Of a stretch of 64,000 nt of DNA, positions 35,171 to 43,251 are shown one piece after another. The stretch spans positions 62,001 through 126,000 of the forward strand of contig BTUU01000017.1 of NCBI GenBank assembly GCA_045863555.1, in the 5' to 3' direction. This DNA comes from JACRLV01 sp045863555 (lineage in GTDB: Bacteria > Planctomycetota > Phycisphaerae > UBA1845 > Fen-1342). Position 1 is the stretch's first letter. Each line of letters opens with the position of its first letter. A program made the position numbers and the translations under genes. The notes beneath the pieces are model-generated. The model did not search any database. It saw only the letters and a program-made list of their open reading frames with translations, and was not told where the DNA came from.

Positions 35171-35275
35171 GTTCGGGTTTCGGCCCGAAACCGCGTTTCC
35201 AGCGAATGCGCCCAAGGCGCCCAAACTTCTTTCTCTGTGTGTGCTGGGTTGGGTATCTAATTTATCAGGACGTTG
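35171..35275. repeat. Tandem repeat, copy 1
   Basis: Starts GTTCGGGTTTCGG and ends TTATCAGGACGTT. It shares blocks (ACCGCGTTT, CCAAACTT, GTGTGTGC.GGGTTGG, TTATCAG.ACGTT) in the same order with copy 2. Confidence 0.65.
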
Positions 35276-35282
35276 AACGGGG

Positions 35283-35384
35283 GTTCGGGTTGGGCGGAAC
35301 CGCGTTTGGAGCGAACTGGCCGAAGGTTGCCAAACTTTTTTCTGCGTGTGTGCCGGGTTGGCAATGTTGGTTATCAGACGTTTC
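35283..35384. repeat. Tandem repeat, copy 2
   Basis: Begins GTTCGGGTTGGGC and ends TTATCAGACGTTT. The copies differ by substitutions and small indels, so the duplication is old. It sits upstream of the leftward squalene synthase gene and could affect its expression. Confidence 0.65.
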
Positions 35385-35788
35385 CGCGGATCGCGGGGGT
35401 GGGATGGTGGGAACGTGGGAAGGTGGGAAGGGAAGAAGGCAAAGGGCGGCCGTGGCCCAGAGGGGGCGAGGGCAGCGGCGGTGCGTGGGGTGGGCGGCAT
35501 TTGTAGCAATTCTAGGGGCGCTGCGGAGCGGCGGGCGGGGTTGGGGGCGGAGTTGCGGTACGCGGGTGGGAATTGGCGGATTCTGATGCGAATGGGGTCA
35601 CTCGGCATGCGGCCGGCAGAGGTTCGAAGAGAACGTCCGCAGATAGACACAGATTTTCGCAGATGAAGAGCAGAGGCGCCGGCGTTCGTTCCATCGGGCG
35701 ATCGTGGTCGGTAGCGGGCCAATTTCGGCGCGGAAAGTGGGGGCGGGCGGTAAGCTTTTTGTGGGCGCGGCGGCGGCGGATGGGGATA

Positions 35789-36010
35789 ATGCCTCGCTAC
35801 CTGGATCCGCGCCACTGGCTGGCGCTGGAGGTGCGGTCGTCGGACGGCGAGTCGCGACTGCTGACGCGGCAGGACGACGGGACGATCTCGACGGTGAATA
35901 CGAGCGTGGTCGCGACGCGGCACGAGCGACGGCAACTGGTACAACTGCAAGCTCGTCATCGGAGACGCCCCGGGCAACTCGGCGCGCTGCCACGCCGAAG
36001 CTCGGAATGA
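35789..36010 (+). CDS. Possible small gene or remnant
   Basis: 73 codons starting 'MPRYLDPRHWLALEVRSSDG' after GGATGGGG. The first 40 residues look protein-like, after which the plausible reading moves to another frame ('NWYNCKLVIGDAPG'). This suggests a frameshifted remnant rather than an intact gene. No family is recognised. Confidence 0.25.
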   Translation: MPRYLDPRHWLALEVRSSDGESRLLTRQDDGTISTVNTSVVATRHERRQLVQLQARHRRRPGQLGALPRRSSE

Positions 36011-36178
36011 CCGAGCGCGCGGTTCTGGAAGGGGTTGCGAGATCGTCCGCCGGCGATGGACGATCCGCACGAGCGTGAGCCTACCCGCGCGGCGAAAACA
36101 GTGCTCGCAGAGCAGGGGCACCGTGGGAGTGACTCGGAATGAAACAGCGCCACCCGTCCCCAACCGGAAGGAGCGACC

Positions 36179-37096
36179 GTGAGTGAGCTAGACACATCAG
36201 AATTCATCGAAGGAGCCAAGGCGGGTAAGATTCCGGTGCGTGCCCTCGTAGCCAATCATCTATCCGTGGCATGCGACCTCCCCGCGGAGTTGATTCCAGG
36301 CCACATGCTGCGTCCGGCATCCGAGGAGGAATTGTCGCTGCTCAAGTCTAGCCCGGGCAACGTCATTGGCGATGATCTAATCCCGCGGGTGTGGCCAGAA
36401 GCGATGTTGGTGGTTGAGCGCGTCCGCCCTGCGGGGGTGGGTGGACTGACCGGTGGATTCTTGGCCATCGAACAAGCAGCGAGGCTTACCGAAATCGAGA
36501 TGGACCTTTCGGTGATGATGGTCGGCGGGCAAATCTGGAAGCACACCACGATTGGGCGTCCGTGGCTTGGGAACCTGTCCCCTATCGTCGAAACGAGAAA
36601 CGTCGTGACCGCAGACTGGATCTCGTTGATTCAAGACCTGGATCGTCAACTGGCCTTGGTCGAGTCGTCTCACCCCGAGATTCCGAAAGCCGTCGATCTG
36701 TTTCGACTAACAACGGCAATCGACCGTCACCATGTGCTCTATCCACTTGGATTATTCATGACGCTGGAGCGCCTGATGACGCATAATCCACAAGGACGAT
36801 ACGATTCGTTGACGCACCAGTTGTCCGCGAAATTCCCACTATTGGAGCGGCGATTTGATAGTCCACTTGATTATTCGGTCTTCACAGGCGGGCTCGATTC
36901 GTGCTCTCTGTGGAAATCACTTTACGCATACCGGAGCAAGATCGCCCACGGTGGAACCCTTGATTTCAAGGAGGGCAAGTTGCGGCCGCTGAAGAACTCC
37001 ACTATTGCGAACACGTTTCTCTTGTCCGCCGCCAAGGCGCTACTCCGGCATGCCTTGAAGGAACCTGCCCTTGTCTTGGATCTACGGAACGTTTGA
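36179..37096 (+). CDS. HEPN-type protein with Apea-like C-terminus
   Basis: The protein is 305 aa with a GTG start after GGAAGGAG. The C-terminal third (about 185-300) is helical and contains 'YRSKIAHGG', an R-x4-H motif (R252, H257) typical of HEPN RNases, in a context like the Apea-like HEPN group ('LFMTLERLM', 'LSAKFPLLERR'). The N-terminal 180 residues are a mixed alpha/beta sensor-like domain I do not recognise. The gene has clearly lower GC than the core genes nearby and no partner gene, which suggests acquisition. A role in RNA cleavage or defence is inferred from the motif only. Confidence 0.6.
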   Translation: MSELDTSEFIEGAKAGKIPVRALVANHLSVACDLPAELIPGHMLRPASEEELSLLKSSPGNVIGDDLIPRVWPEAMLVVERVRPAGVGGLTGGFLAIEQAARLTEIEMDLSVMMVGGQIWKHTTIGRPWLGNLSPIVETRNVVTADWISLIQDLDRQLALVESSHPEIPKAVDLFRLTTAIDRHHVLYPLGLFMTLERLMTHNPQGRYDSLTHQLSAKFPLLERRFDSPLDYSVFTGGLDSCSLWKSLYAYRSKIAHGGTLDFKEGKLRPLKNSTIANTFLLSAAKALLRHALKEPALVLDLRNV

Positions 37097-37339
37097 GCAA
37101 TTCGACCTGCTTTAGGCGCCCCCCCCCCCGCGGCGAGGCATTGCGATCCGGCCGGCCGCTTTCGTCAAGCGGAGAAATCGATTCGTCGATGACGGGTGGG
37201 GCGCGGCGGGGGCGAGGGGCGGGCTAGTATGCCGGTCGGGCGGGCACGGCACTTTTAGTACCCGGCAACCCGCCGAGCCGTAGATTCGCCAGAACACCTT
37301 GGGTAGAATGTCAAATGGACTCCTGAGGGGAGATTATCG

Positions 37340-38956
37340 ATGCGGACCTATCTTGCAATAGTCATATTTTTCGTCGCCGCCTTCGGACCGGACGCTCTGG
37401 CTGACGTTTGGGGGCAGTCTGGCACGCTGACAGCCGACGGACCTTCTGAATACGACTATTTTGGCACTGCCGTCGCCGCAACAGACGGGTGGCTCTTTAT
37501 TTCGAGCACGAACGGTGTCTATGTCTACGAGACCACGAACGGCGCGCCAACCCTGCGAGAGGTCGTTCCGATCGCGTTCGCCTATCTGAATCAACATCAC
37601 CTTCGTGTTTCCGGTGACAGGCTCTATGTCGGCGATCCCGGTGGCGTCGGAAGGGTCCTAGAATATCAACTGCAGGCCGGCTCCTGGAATCACCTAACTG
37701 CAACCATCGTCCCTGATGAGCCACCCGGTAGTCCGGTTGACGTGTATGGGTTCGGCCGAGCGATCGCCGCGAGTCCCGACTATCTTGTCATTGGTGCGCC
37801 GTCAACGCGAGTTGGCAATCGGGAAGGTGCTGGTGCCGCATACATCTACGAGCGCGTTGGCGACGATTGGGTTCGGGTTGCTCGACTCCTAGACGACGCT
37901 CCCGGTGAAACCGAGTACTTTGGCTCGACTCTCTCGATCAACCTGGATGCTATTGCCGTCGGATGCTTCGATTCGGATGACATTCCGCTTGCTGGGAGCG
38001 TCACCATCTTCCGGCGCGGCGGAGCGGCGTGGATGCCCGAAGTCGAGCTCGTCAGTTCCGACCCAGCTTCCCGCGAACACTTCGGTGCATACGGCGTCGC
38101 GTTCAGTGGTGACGCATTGCTCGTTACATGCCCAAACGACATTTACGGAGGGCTCGTTGACTGCGGTTCGGTCCGTGTGTTCGAGTTCATCGCAGGACAT
38201 TGGGAGGAGACCCAGATACTCATCGCTTCGGATGCAACCGACGGAACGCAACTCGGCAACTGCATCAGCTCCTCGGCAGAGCGTGTACTTGTTGGGGGCG
38301 GCGAGGGTTCCTACCCTGAGACTGCGAGTGCCTATGTGTTCATGAACACCGGCGCAGGGTGGGTCGAAGAATCGCGGCTTCAGTTCGTCCCGGCGCCTTC
38401 CCAGGGTTGGCAGATGCGGGTCGGCATAGCGCCAAATCACGCAATCGTCACCGATGTCCACTATTCGGAGGGGAACCGTCTCTGGGCAGGGATCGCCTAC
38501 GTGTTTGAGTCATACTCCGATTGCGATTCAAACCAAGTTCCGGATTGGCAGGAAATTGCAGACGGAACTGCGCAGGATTGTAACGACAACCAGATCATTG
38601 ACTCGTGCGAAATCGCCGAGGGGGCCGATGACTGTGACCAGAACGGGATTCCGGATTCATGCGACCTCGAGAACGATGGAGCCGACTGCAACGGCAACGG
38701 CCGACTCGATACATGCGACATCAGCGCGGGCACAACAGCGGACGTGAATCAAAACGGCATTCCGGATGAATGCGAGTGCATAGGCGATCTCACCGGCGAC
38801 CAAGTCGTAGGGCTCGATGACCTCGCGAGGCTGCTATCGAACTTTGGTACGCCGAGTGGAGCAGAATTCCCCGATGGCGACGTTGACGATGACGGCGACG
38901 TCGATCTTTCAGACCTGTCGACTCTTCTGGCGCAATTCGGCACAATCTGTCCATGA
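37340..38956 (+). CDS. Secreted beta-propeller protein with Ca-binding repeats and dockerin
   Basis: The protein is 538 aa with a signal peptide (1-22). Residues 25-390 contain FG-GAP-like repeats ('FGTAVAATDGWLFIS', 'FGRAIAASPDYLVIGAP', 'FGSTLSINLDAIAVG'), an integrin-type beta-propeller of about seven blades. Residues about 395-470 hold Asp/Asn/Cys repeats ('DCNDNQIIDSCEIAEG', 'DCDQNGIPDSCDL') of the calcium-binding type. The C-terminus has two dockerin-like EF hands ('DLTGDQVVGLDDLARLLSNFG', 'DVDDDGDVDLSDLSTLLAQFG' in parts). Length and layout match planctomycete surface proteins. GC is lower than in the surrounding core. Confidence 0.88.
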   Translation: MRTYLAIVIFFVAAFGPDALADVWGQSGTLTADGPSEYDYFGTAVAATDGWLFISSTNGVYVYETTNGAPTLREVVPIAFAYLNQHHLRVSGDRLYVGDPGGVGRVLEYQLQAGSWNHLTATIVPDEPPGSPVDVYGFGRAIAASPDYLVIGAPSTRVGNREGAGAAYIYERVGDDWVRVARLLDDAPGETEYFGSTLSINLDAIAVGCFDSDDIPLAGSVTIFRRGGAAWMPEVELVSSDPASREHFGAYGVAFSGDALLVTCPNDIYGGLVDCGSVRVFEFIAGHWEETQILIASDATDGTQLGNCISSSAERVLVGGGEGSYPETASAYVFMNTGAGWVEESRLQFVPAPSQGWQMRVGIAPNHAIVTDVHYSEGNRLWAGIAYVFESYSDCDSNQVPDWQEIADGTAQDCNDNQIIDSCEIAEGADDCDQNGIPDSCDLENDGADCNGNGRLDTCDISAGTTADVNQNGIPDECECIGDLTGDQVVGLDDLARLLSNFGTPSGAEFPDGDVDDDGDVDLSDLSTLLAQFGTICP

Positions 38957-39085
38957 GAAGGAGGCGTGGTGGCGCTGCTAGGTGAGCGTGCGACGATGTG
39001 TGCCATTGCTCTATGAGCAGTGCTCTCGCGGGTGCGGTGTCCGAACTCGACGCCGCTTGCCGCGCGGAAAAAGCGTTGTCGGCGG

Positions 39086-39229
39086 CCTTGGCCGTCCTTC
39101 TGCGGTTCGCCTTCCGACCCGACGGGCTGCGATGTATGCGGATACGACCTGACGGGCAATATGTCCGGGCGATGTCCCGAATGCGGCACGGCTTGTGAAA
39201 GTGCGCGATGCGGCGGATTGGCAAGCTAA
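39086..39229 (+). pseudogene. Truncated zinc-ribbon duplicate
   Basis: A 90-bp block (39097-39186) repeats 39534-39623 with about 10 mismatches and encodes 'CDVCGYDLTGNMSGRCPECG'. The membrane-anchor part found in the intact neighbour is missing or out of frame, and no ribosome site is present. The fragment overlaps the start of the next gene. Confidence 0.6.
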
Positions 39230-39684
39230 CGGCCGGAGCGGCGATCGCGGTTGCGGTGGCCGCGGTCGCATCGCACGTATGGTGGATGGGAGCCTGGACG
39301 CCTGGCGTTGAAATTCACCTGCTTGACGGTACGGTCATTTTCGGGGCGTCGAAGGACGACGCGTCCTGCGTGTGCAAGGGGTTCATTACGCAACCCGAGG
39401 CGTGGGTTCGTCGATCGCCGCGATTTGATCTGACGTTGTTTCCGTCCGTGGGGTTCGGCCGTGGGTTCAGTCTTCGCGTTCCTCTCTGGAGTCTCGCGGC
39501 GGTGCTCGGGTTCGTCTCCTGGACGATTCTCTACTTCTGCGGTTCGCCTTCCGGCCCGATGGGCTGCGACCAATGCGGCTACGACCTGACCGGCAATGAA
39601 TCCGGGCGATGTCCCGAATGCGGAGCCGAGATCGAACGCGCAAAGCGTCGCGCATGTCCATCAAACGAGGCCCGCGCCGAATAG
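39208..39684 (+). CDS. Membrane protein with C-terminal zinc ribbon
   Basis: The protein is 158 aa. Two hydrophobic helices (about 7-28 and 92-111) frame a beta-rich middle part, and residues about 118-138 form 'CDQCGYDLTGNESGRCPECG', a Cys4 zinc ribbon common at the ends of planctomycete membrane proteins. The role is unknown. A decayed copy of the ribbon lies directly upstream. Confidence 0.7.
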   Translation: MRRIGKLTAGAAIAVAVAAVASHVWWMGAWTPGVEIHLLDGTVIFGASKDDASCVCKGFITQPEAWVRRSPRFDLTLFPSVGFGRGFSLRVPLWSLAAVLGFVSWTILYFCGSPSGPMGCDQCGYDLTGNESGRCPECGAEIERAKRRACPSNEARAE

Positions 39685-40036
39685 GGCCATGACGTGCGCC
39701 GCCTCGTGACAGCGTCAATTCGTCCGGCGCCGGCCGTTTCCGAATCTGTCGCCGCCTGCCCCCCGACCGCAGATCCCGCCCGCTCGCCGCAGTCACCGCC
39801 AGAATTCACCACGACAGCACGATCGACACTCCGCGTCGCGTCCGCGTGCCGCGTGCGGCCGGTCATCGGGCCGTGGGAACTGCCCTGGAGAACCGCGTCT
39901 GTTCGGCTCGCGACCCCCGCGCCGGCCGCGGCCGCGAACCCGCGCTATTGACAACCCCCCGCTTGCCCCCGCGGCGCTCGCCGTCTACGGTCTGCCCGGG
40001 CCTGCGTCGCGAAGCCGCGGCCGGGAGAGAGGATCG
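39685..40036. other. Intergenic region before mutL
   Basis: 352 bp. Apart from a TTGACA at 39949 without a matching -10 box, nothing is recognisable; open frames are GC-driven. Confidence 0.4.
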
Positions 40037-41926
40037 ATGGCCGTCATTCGCGTGCTTTCGCAGACGCTGGTGAACCGCATCGCCGCGGGCGAGTGCGTCG
40101 AGCGGCCGGCGAGCGTCGTCAAGGAGCTGGTCGAGAACGCGCTGGACGCGGGGGCGACGCGGATCGACGTCGCGATCCTCGACGGCGGGCGCGAGCTGAT
40201 CTCGGTCGCGGATGACGGCGTGGGGATGGAGCCCGACGATCTGCGGCTGTCCATTCACCCGCACGCGACGAGCAAGATCCACGCGGACGACGACCTCTTC
40301 AACATCCTGACGATGGGCTTCCGCGGCGAGGCGCTGGCGTCGATCGGGTCCGTCTCGCGGCTCACGATCACGTCGCGCACGCGGGGCAGCGACGTCGGGC
40401 ATGCGATCCGCGTCGAGGGGGGCGAGATCTCCGGGCCGAGCCCCTGCGCCGCCCCGCCGGGGACGACCGTCGAGGTCCGCGATCTTTTCTACGCGGTGCC
40501 CGCGCGCCGCAAATTCATGAAGACGCCGTCGACGGAGATGGGCCACATCAGCGAACAGTTCGCCCGCATCGCGCTTGCGCACCCGGGCGTCGAGTTCTCG
40601 CTGCGGCACAACGAGCGCCGCGTCCACGACCTGCGCGCGGCGGCCGACCCGCTCCAGCGCATCCGCGACCTGTTCGGCCCGGAAGTGGCCGATGTGCTCA
40701 TCCCGGTCGAACGGGCGAGCGACGCGGTGACCGTCCGCGGGTACGTCGCCCCGCCCGCCGAGGGCCGCGCCAGCAACAAGTGGGAATACGTCTTCGTCAA
40801 CGGCCGGTATGTCCGCGACAAATTCGTCGGCCACGCGATCAAGGAGGCGTATCGCAGCCTGATCGACCCGTCGCGCTATCCGATGACGTTCCTGTTCATC
40901 TCGATCGACCCGGCCGCGGTGGACGTCAACGTGCACCCGACGAAGATCGAGGTGCGGTGGCGCGATTCGAACTACATGCACGGCCAGGTGCTGGCCACGC
41001 TGCGCGAGAAGTTCCTGGCGACGAACCTCGACCACCGGCTGCGCGCGCCCGGCGGCGATGCGTACCGCGACCGCGTGAAGGCGGCGATGGTCGAATTTTT
41101 CACGCGTTCGCCGGGGCAGCCGGAGCCGGCGGCCGAATCGCGGCCCTACTCGACCGGGGGCACGGGTGCGACGCGGATCGACCGCGATCGGGCGCTGCAA
41201 CTCGCCGCGCCGGCCGCCCCGGCGATCCCGCTGGCGTTTCCGGAGCCGCCGCCGTTTGGAGCGCGAGCGCGCGAGGCGGAACCGGAGCCGGCGGGGCCCG
41301 CTGACGCGAGCCCCGCTGCGGCGGCGATCGAGCATCCGACGGCGGCGGGGGCGGCGGCGCCGCGGGCGATTCAGCTTCACAATACGTATCTCGTCGCGGA
41401 GACGGCGGACGGGCTGATGCTGATCGACCAGCATGCGCTGCACGAGCGGATCCTGTATGAGGAACTCAAGCAGCGGATCGCCGATCGGTCGCTGGAATCG
41501 CAGCGGCTGCTGCTGCCGGATGTGATTCGCGTCCCGGCGGAGCGTCTGGAGGCGCTGGAGACGCACGCCGCGATGCTGGGGCGGCTGGGGATCGACCTCA
41601 CGGCGAGCGGGCCGGGCTCGGTGACGCTGCACGCATTTCCATCGTTTCTCGGACGGCTGGACCGCGAGTCGTTCGTGCGCGACCTGCTCGACCGGCTTTC
41701 CGAGCAGGGCGCAAGACCCGCGGCCGACACGCTGCTGCACGAACTCCTGGACATGATGGCGTGCAAGGCGGCGGTGAAGGCGGGCGACCCGCTGACGGGG
41801 GAGGAGATCGCGGCGCTGCTCGCGCGGCGTGAGACGGCGGAGCGGAGCAGCCACTGTCCGCACGGTCGGCCGACGACGCTGCACTTTTCGCTGCGCGAGC
41901 TGGAGAAGCAGTTCAAGCGCCGATAA
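40037..41926 (+). CDS. mutL: DNA mismatch repair protein MutL (endonuclease type)
   Basis: The protein is 629 aa. The GHKL ATPase has 'RIAAGECVERPASVVKELVENALDAGA', 'DDGVGM' and 'GFRGEALASI'. The C-terminal domain carries the metal-dependent nuclease motif 'DQHALHERILYE' (DQHAx2Ex4E), 'ACKAAVKAGD' and the zinc site 'CPHGRPT'. So this is a nicking MutL as in most bacteria without MutH. A Pro/Ala/Glu linker of ~90 residues joins the domains. MutS is not in the window. It precedes a CheX-CheY pair on the same strand. Confidence 0.96.
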   Translation: MAVIRVLSQTLVNRIAAGECVERPASVVKELVENALDAGATRIDVAILDGGRELISVADDGVGMEPDDLRLSIHPHATSKIHADDDLFNILTMGFRGEALASIGSVSRLTITSRTRGSDVGHAIRVEGGEISGPSPCAAPPGTTVEVRDLFYAVPARRKFMKTPSTEMGHISEQFARIALAHPGVEFSLRHNERRVHDLRAAADPLQRIRDLFGPEVADVLIPVERASDAVTVRGYVAPPAEGRASNKWEYVFVNGRYVRDKFVGHAIKEAYRSLIDPSRYPMTFLFISIDPAAVDVNVHPTKIEVRWRDSNYMHGQVLATLREKFLATNLDHRLRAPGGDAYRDRVKAAMVEFFTRSPGQPEPAAESRPYSTGGTGATRIDRDRALQLAAPAAPAIPLAFPEPPPFGARAREAEPEPAGPADASPAAAAIEHPTAAGAAAPRAIQLHNTYLVAETADGLMLIDQHALHERILYEELKQRIADRSLESQRLLLPDVIRVPAERLEALETHAAMLGRLGIDLTASGPGSVTLHAFPSFLGRLDRESFVRDLLDRLSEQGARPAADTLLHELLDMMACKAAVKAGDPLTGEEIAALLARRETAERSSHCPHGRPTTLHFSLRELEKQFKRR

Positions 41927-42081
41927 ACGCGCGCGGGGCGGGTGCGGAGGATCGTGCGCGCGGGGCGGGCGTGCGAAATTCGCCCGGGGGAGTGCGGGGA
42001 CGGCGTCTTCAAGTGGCGAGGCCGGGCAGCCGAATCAACAACGGTCGGCTGCATACAGGCACTGGCCGCGGGGGACGCGCG

Positions 42082-42555
42082 TTGAACGTCAAGTACATCA
42101 ACCCGTTTATCGAGAGTGTCTGCGCCGTCTTCGAGACGATGCTGAACATTTCGCCGAAGCGGGAGCGGGTCCGCATCGCGCAGGAGCCGAAGGAGACGGA
42201 CCCGCGGATGCTGACGTCGATCGTCGGGATTTCGGGCGGGGCGAGCGGGGTGGTGGCGCTGCGTTTTCCGATGGAGACGGCGCTTCAGCTCGCGGGCAGG
42301 TTTCTCGGCACGCACTACACCGAGTCGAACGACGAGGTCATCGACGCGATTTCGGAGCTGGCGAACATGGTGGCGGGATCGGCGAAGGCGAAGTTCGAGC
42401 TCAGCCCGGCGCCGCAACTCGGCCTTCCAAGCGTGATCGAGGGGCGCGGCTACAAGGTCCGGTATCCCGCGAAGGCGGCGTGGCTCGAGGTACCGTTCAC
42501 GTCGTCCGCGGGCGATTTCGCGATGGAAGTCACGTTCAGCGAAGACCTGAAGTAA
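42082..42555 (+). CDS. CheX-like chemotaxis phosphatase
   Basis: The protein is about 157 aa, starting at TTG ('NVKYINPFIESV'); starts further upstream are possible. The CheC/CheX/FliY phosphatase motif is visible as 'DAISELANMVAGSAKAKF' (D-x3-E-x2-N), and the N-terminal 'INPFIESVCAVFETML' is typical of CheX. It would remove phosphate from CheY. The CheY gene begins 12 bp after its stop, so the two form a pair. Confidence 0.87.
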   Translation: MNVKYINPFIESVCAVFETMLNISPKRERVRIAQEPKETDPRMLTSIVGISGGASGVVALRFPMETALQLAGRFLGTHYTESNDEVIDAISELANMVAGSAKAKFELSPAPQLGLPSVIEGRGYKVRYPAKAAWLEVPFTSSAGDFAMEVTFSEDLK

Positions 42556-42567
42556 GGAAGCAAGGCG

Positions 42568-42936
42568 ATGAAAGCACTCGTGGTGGATGATTCGATGACG
42601 TTCCGCCGCATCGTGATCAAGTCGCTCGCGGAAATCGGCATCACGGACTACGTCGAAGCCGGCGACGGCGAGGAAGCGCTCGCGGCGACGAAGGCGGCAC
42701 CGTTCGACGTGATCCTGCTCGACTGGAACATGCCCCGGCTCACGGGGATTGACACGGTCAGGGCGCTGCGCGGCGAGGGCAACAAGACGCCGATCATCAT
42801 GGTGACGACCGAGGCGGAGAAGACGCGCGTGATCGAAGCGATCCGCGCGGGCGTGAACGACTATCTCATCAAGCCGTTCACGCCGCAGCAGCTCGGCGAA
42901 AAGATCAAGGCGATCCTGCCGGTCGCGGCGACGTAG
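42568..42936 (+). CDS. CheY-like single-domain response regulator
   Basis: The protein is 122 aa, a receiver domain only. 'LVVDDS' supplies the acidic pocket (D7, D8), 'ILLDWNMP' the phosphorylation site (D52), T80 and 'LIKPF' K102 the switch residues. There is no output domain, so it acts by protein contacts, as CheY does. It is encoded with CheX 12 bp upstream. No chemoreceptor or CheA is present in the window. Confidence 0.93.
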   Translation: MKALVVDDSMTFRRIVIKSLAEIGITDYVEAGDGEEALAATKAAPFDVILLDWNMPRLTGIDTVRALRGEGNKTPIIMVTTEAEKTRVIEAIRAGVNDYLIKPFTPQQLGEKIKAILPVAAT

Positions 42937-43251
42937 GCGCTGCGACCGACGGACACCGGCGGTGAGGCCCGGCTCGGTAGGAAGATTTGGTAGCGGCCGG
43001 GCCCCCCCCCCTTGGGGGCGGGGGGGAGGGGGGGAACGGANNNNNNNNNNGGCGGTGGGGGGTGGCCCCCCGGGTCCCGGGGGGGGGGGGCCGGGTTTTA
43101 TCTATCTTTGCTTCGGCGCCGGGCCTCGCCGCATTTCGGGCCGGGCGGAAGGGCTGAATCGGACGCCCTTCGTGCTATCATCTGATTGTTCGGCGCCCGC
43201 CGTCGGTCTACTCCGGCGCATCGGCTGAGCTGCAACCCGGAGGGCTCGTGC
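42937..43251. other. Low-quality region with scaffold gap
   Basis: Ten Ns at 43041-43050 are flanked by G- and C-homopolymer runs (about 43001-43100) that look like a hard-to-sequence or misassembled stretch. No gene is visible. The real distance between cheY and the radical SAM gene is unknown. Confidence 0.85.

Larger units (their letters stand above)
35105..36178. other. Repeat-bearing intergenic region
   Basis: About 1.07 kb with no convincing gene. It holds a tandem repeat of about 105 bp (35171-35384), a Gly/Arg-coding G-rich stretch (35390-35600) and a 73-codon open frame listed separately. It separates high-GC core genes from a lower-GC segment starting near 36179. Confidence 0.5.

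Noticed and set aside
35105..36163. A long N-terminal extension of the squalene synthase-like protein (open to 36163)
   Set aside because: The extension is Arg/Pro-rich, crosses tandem repeats, and the family start motif follows the ATG at 35104 directly.
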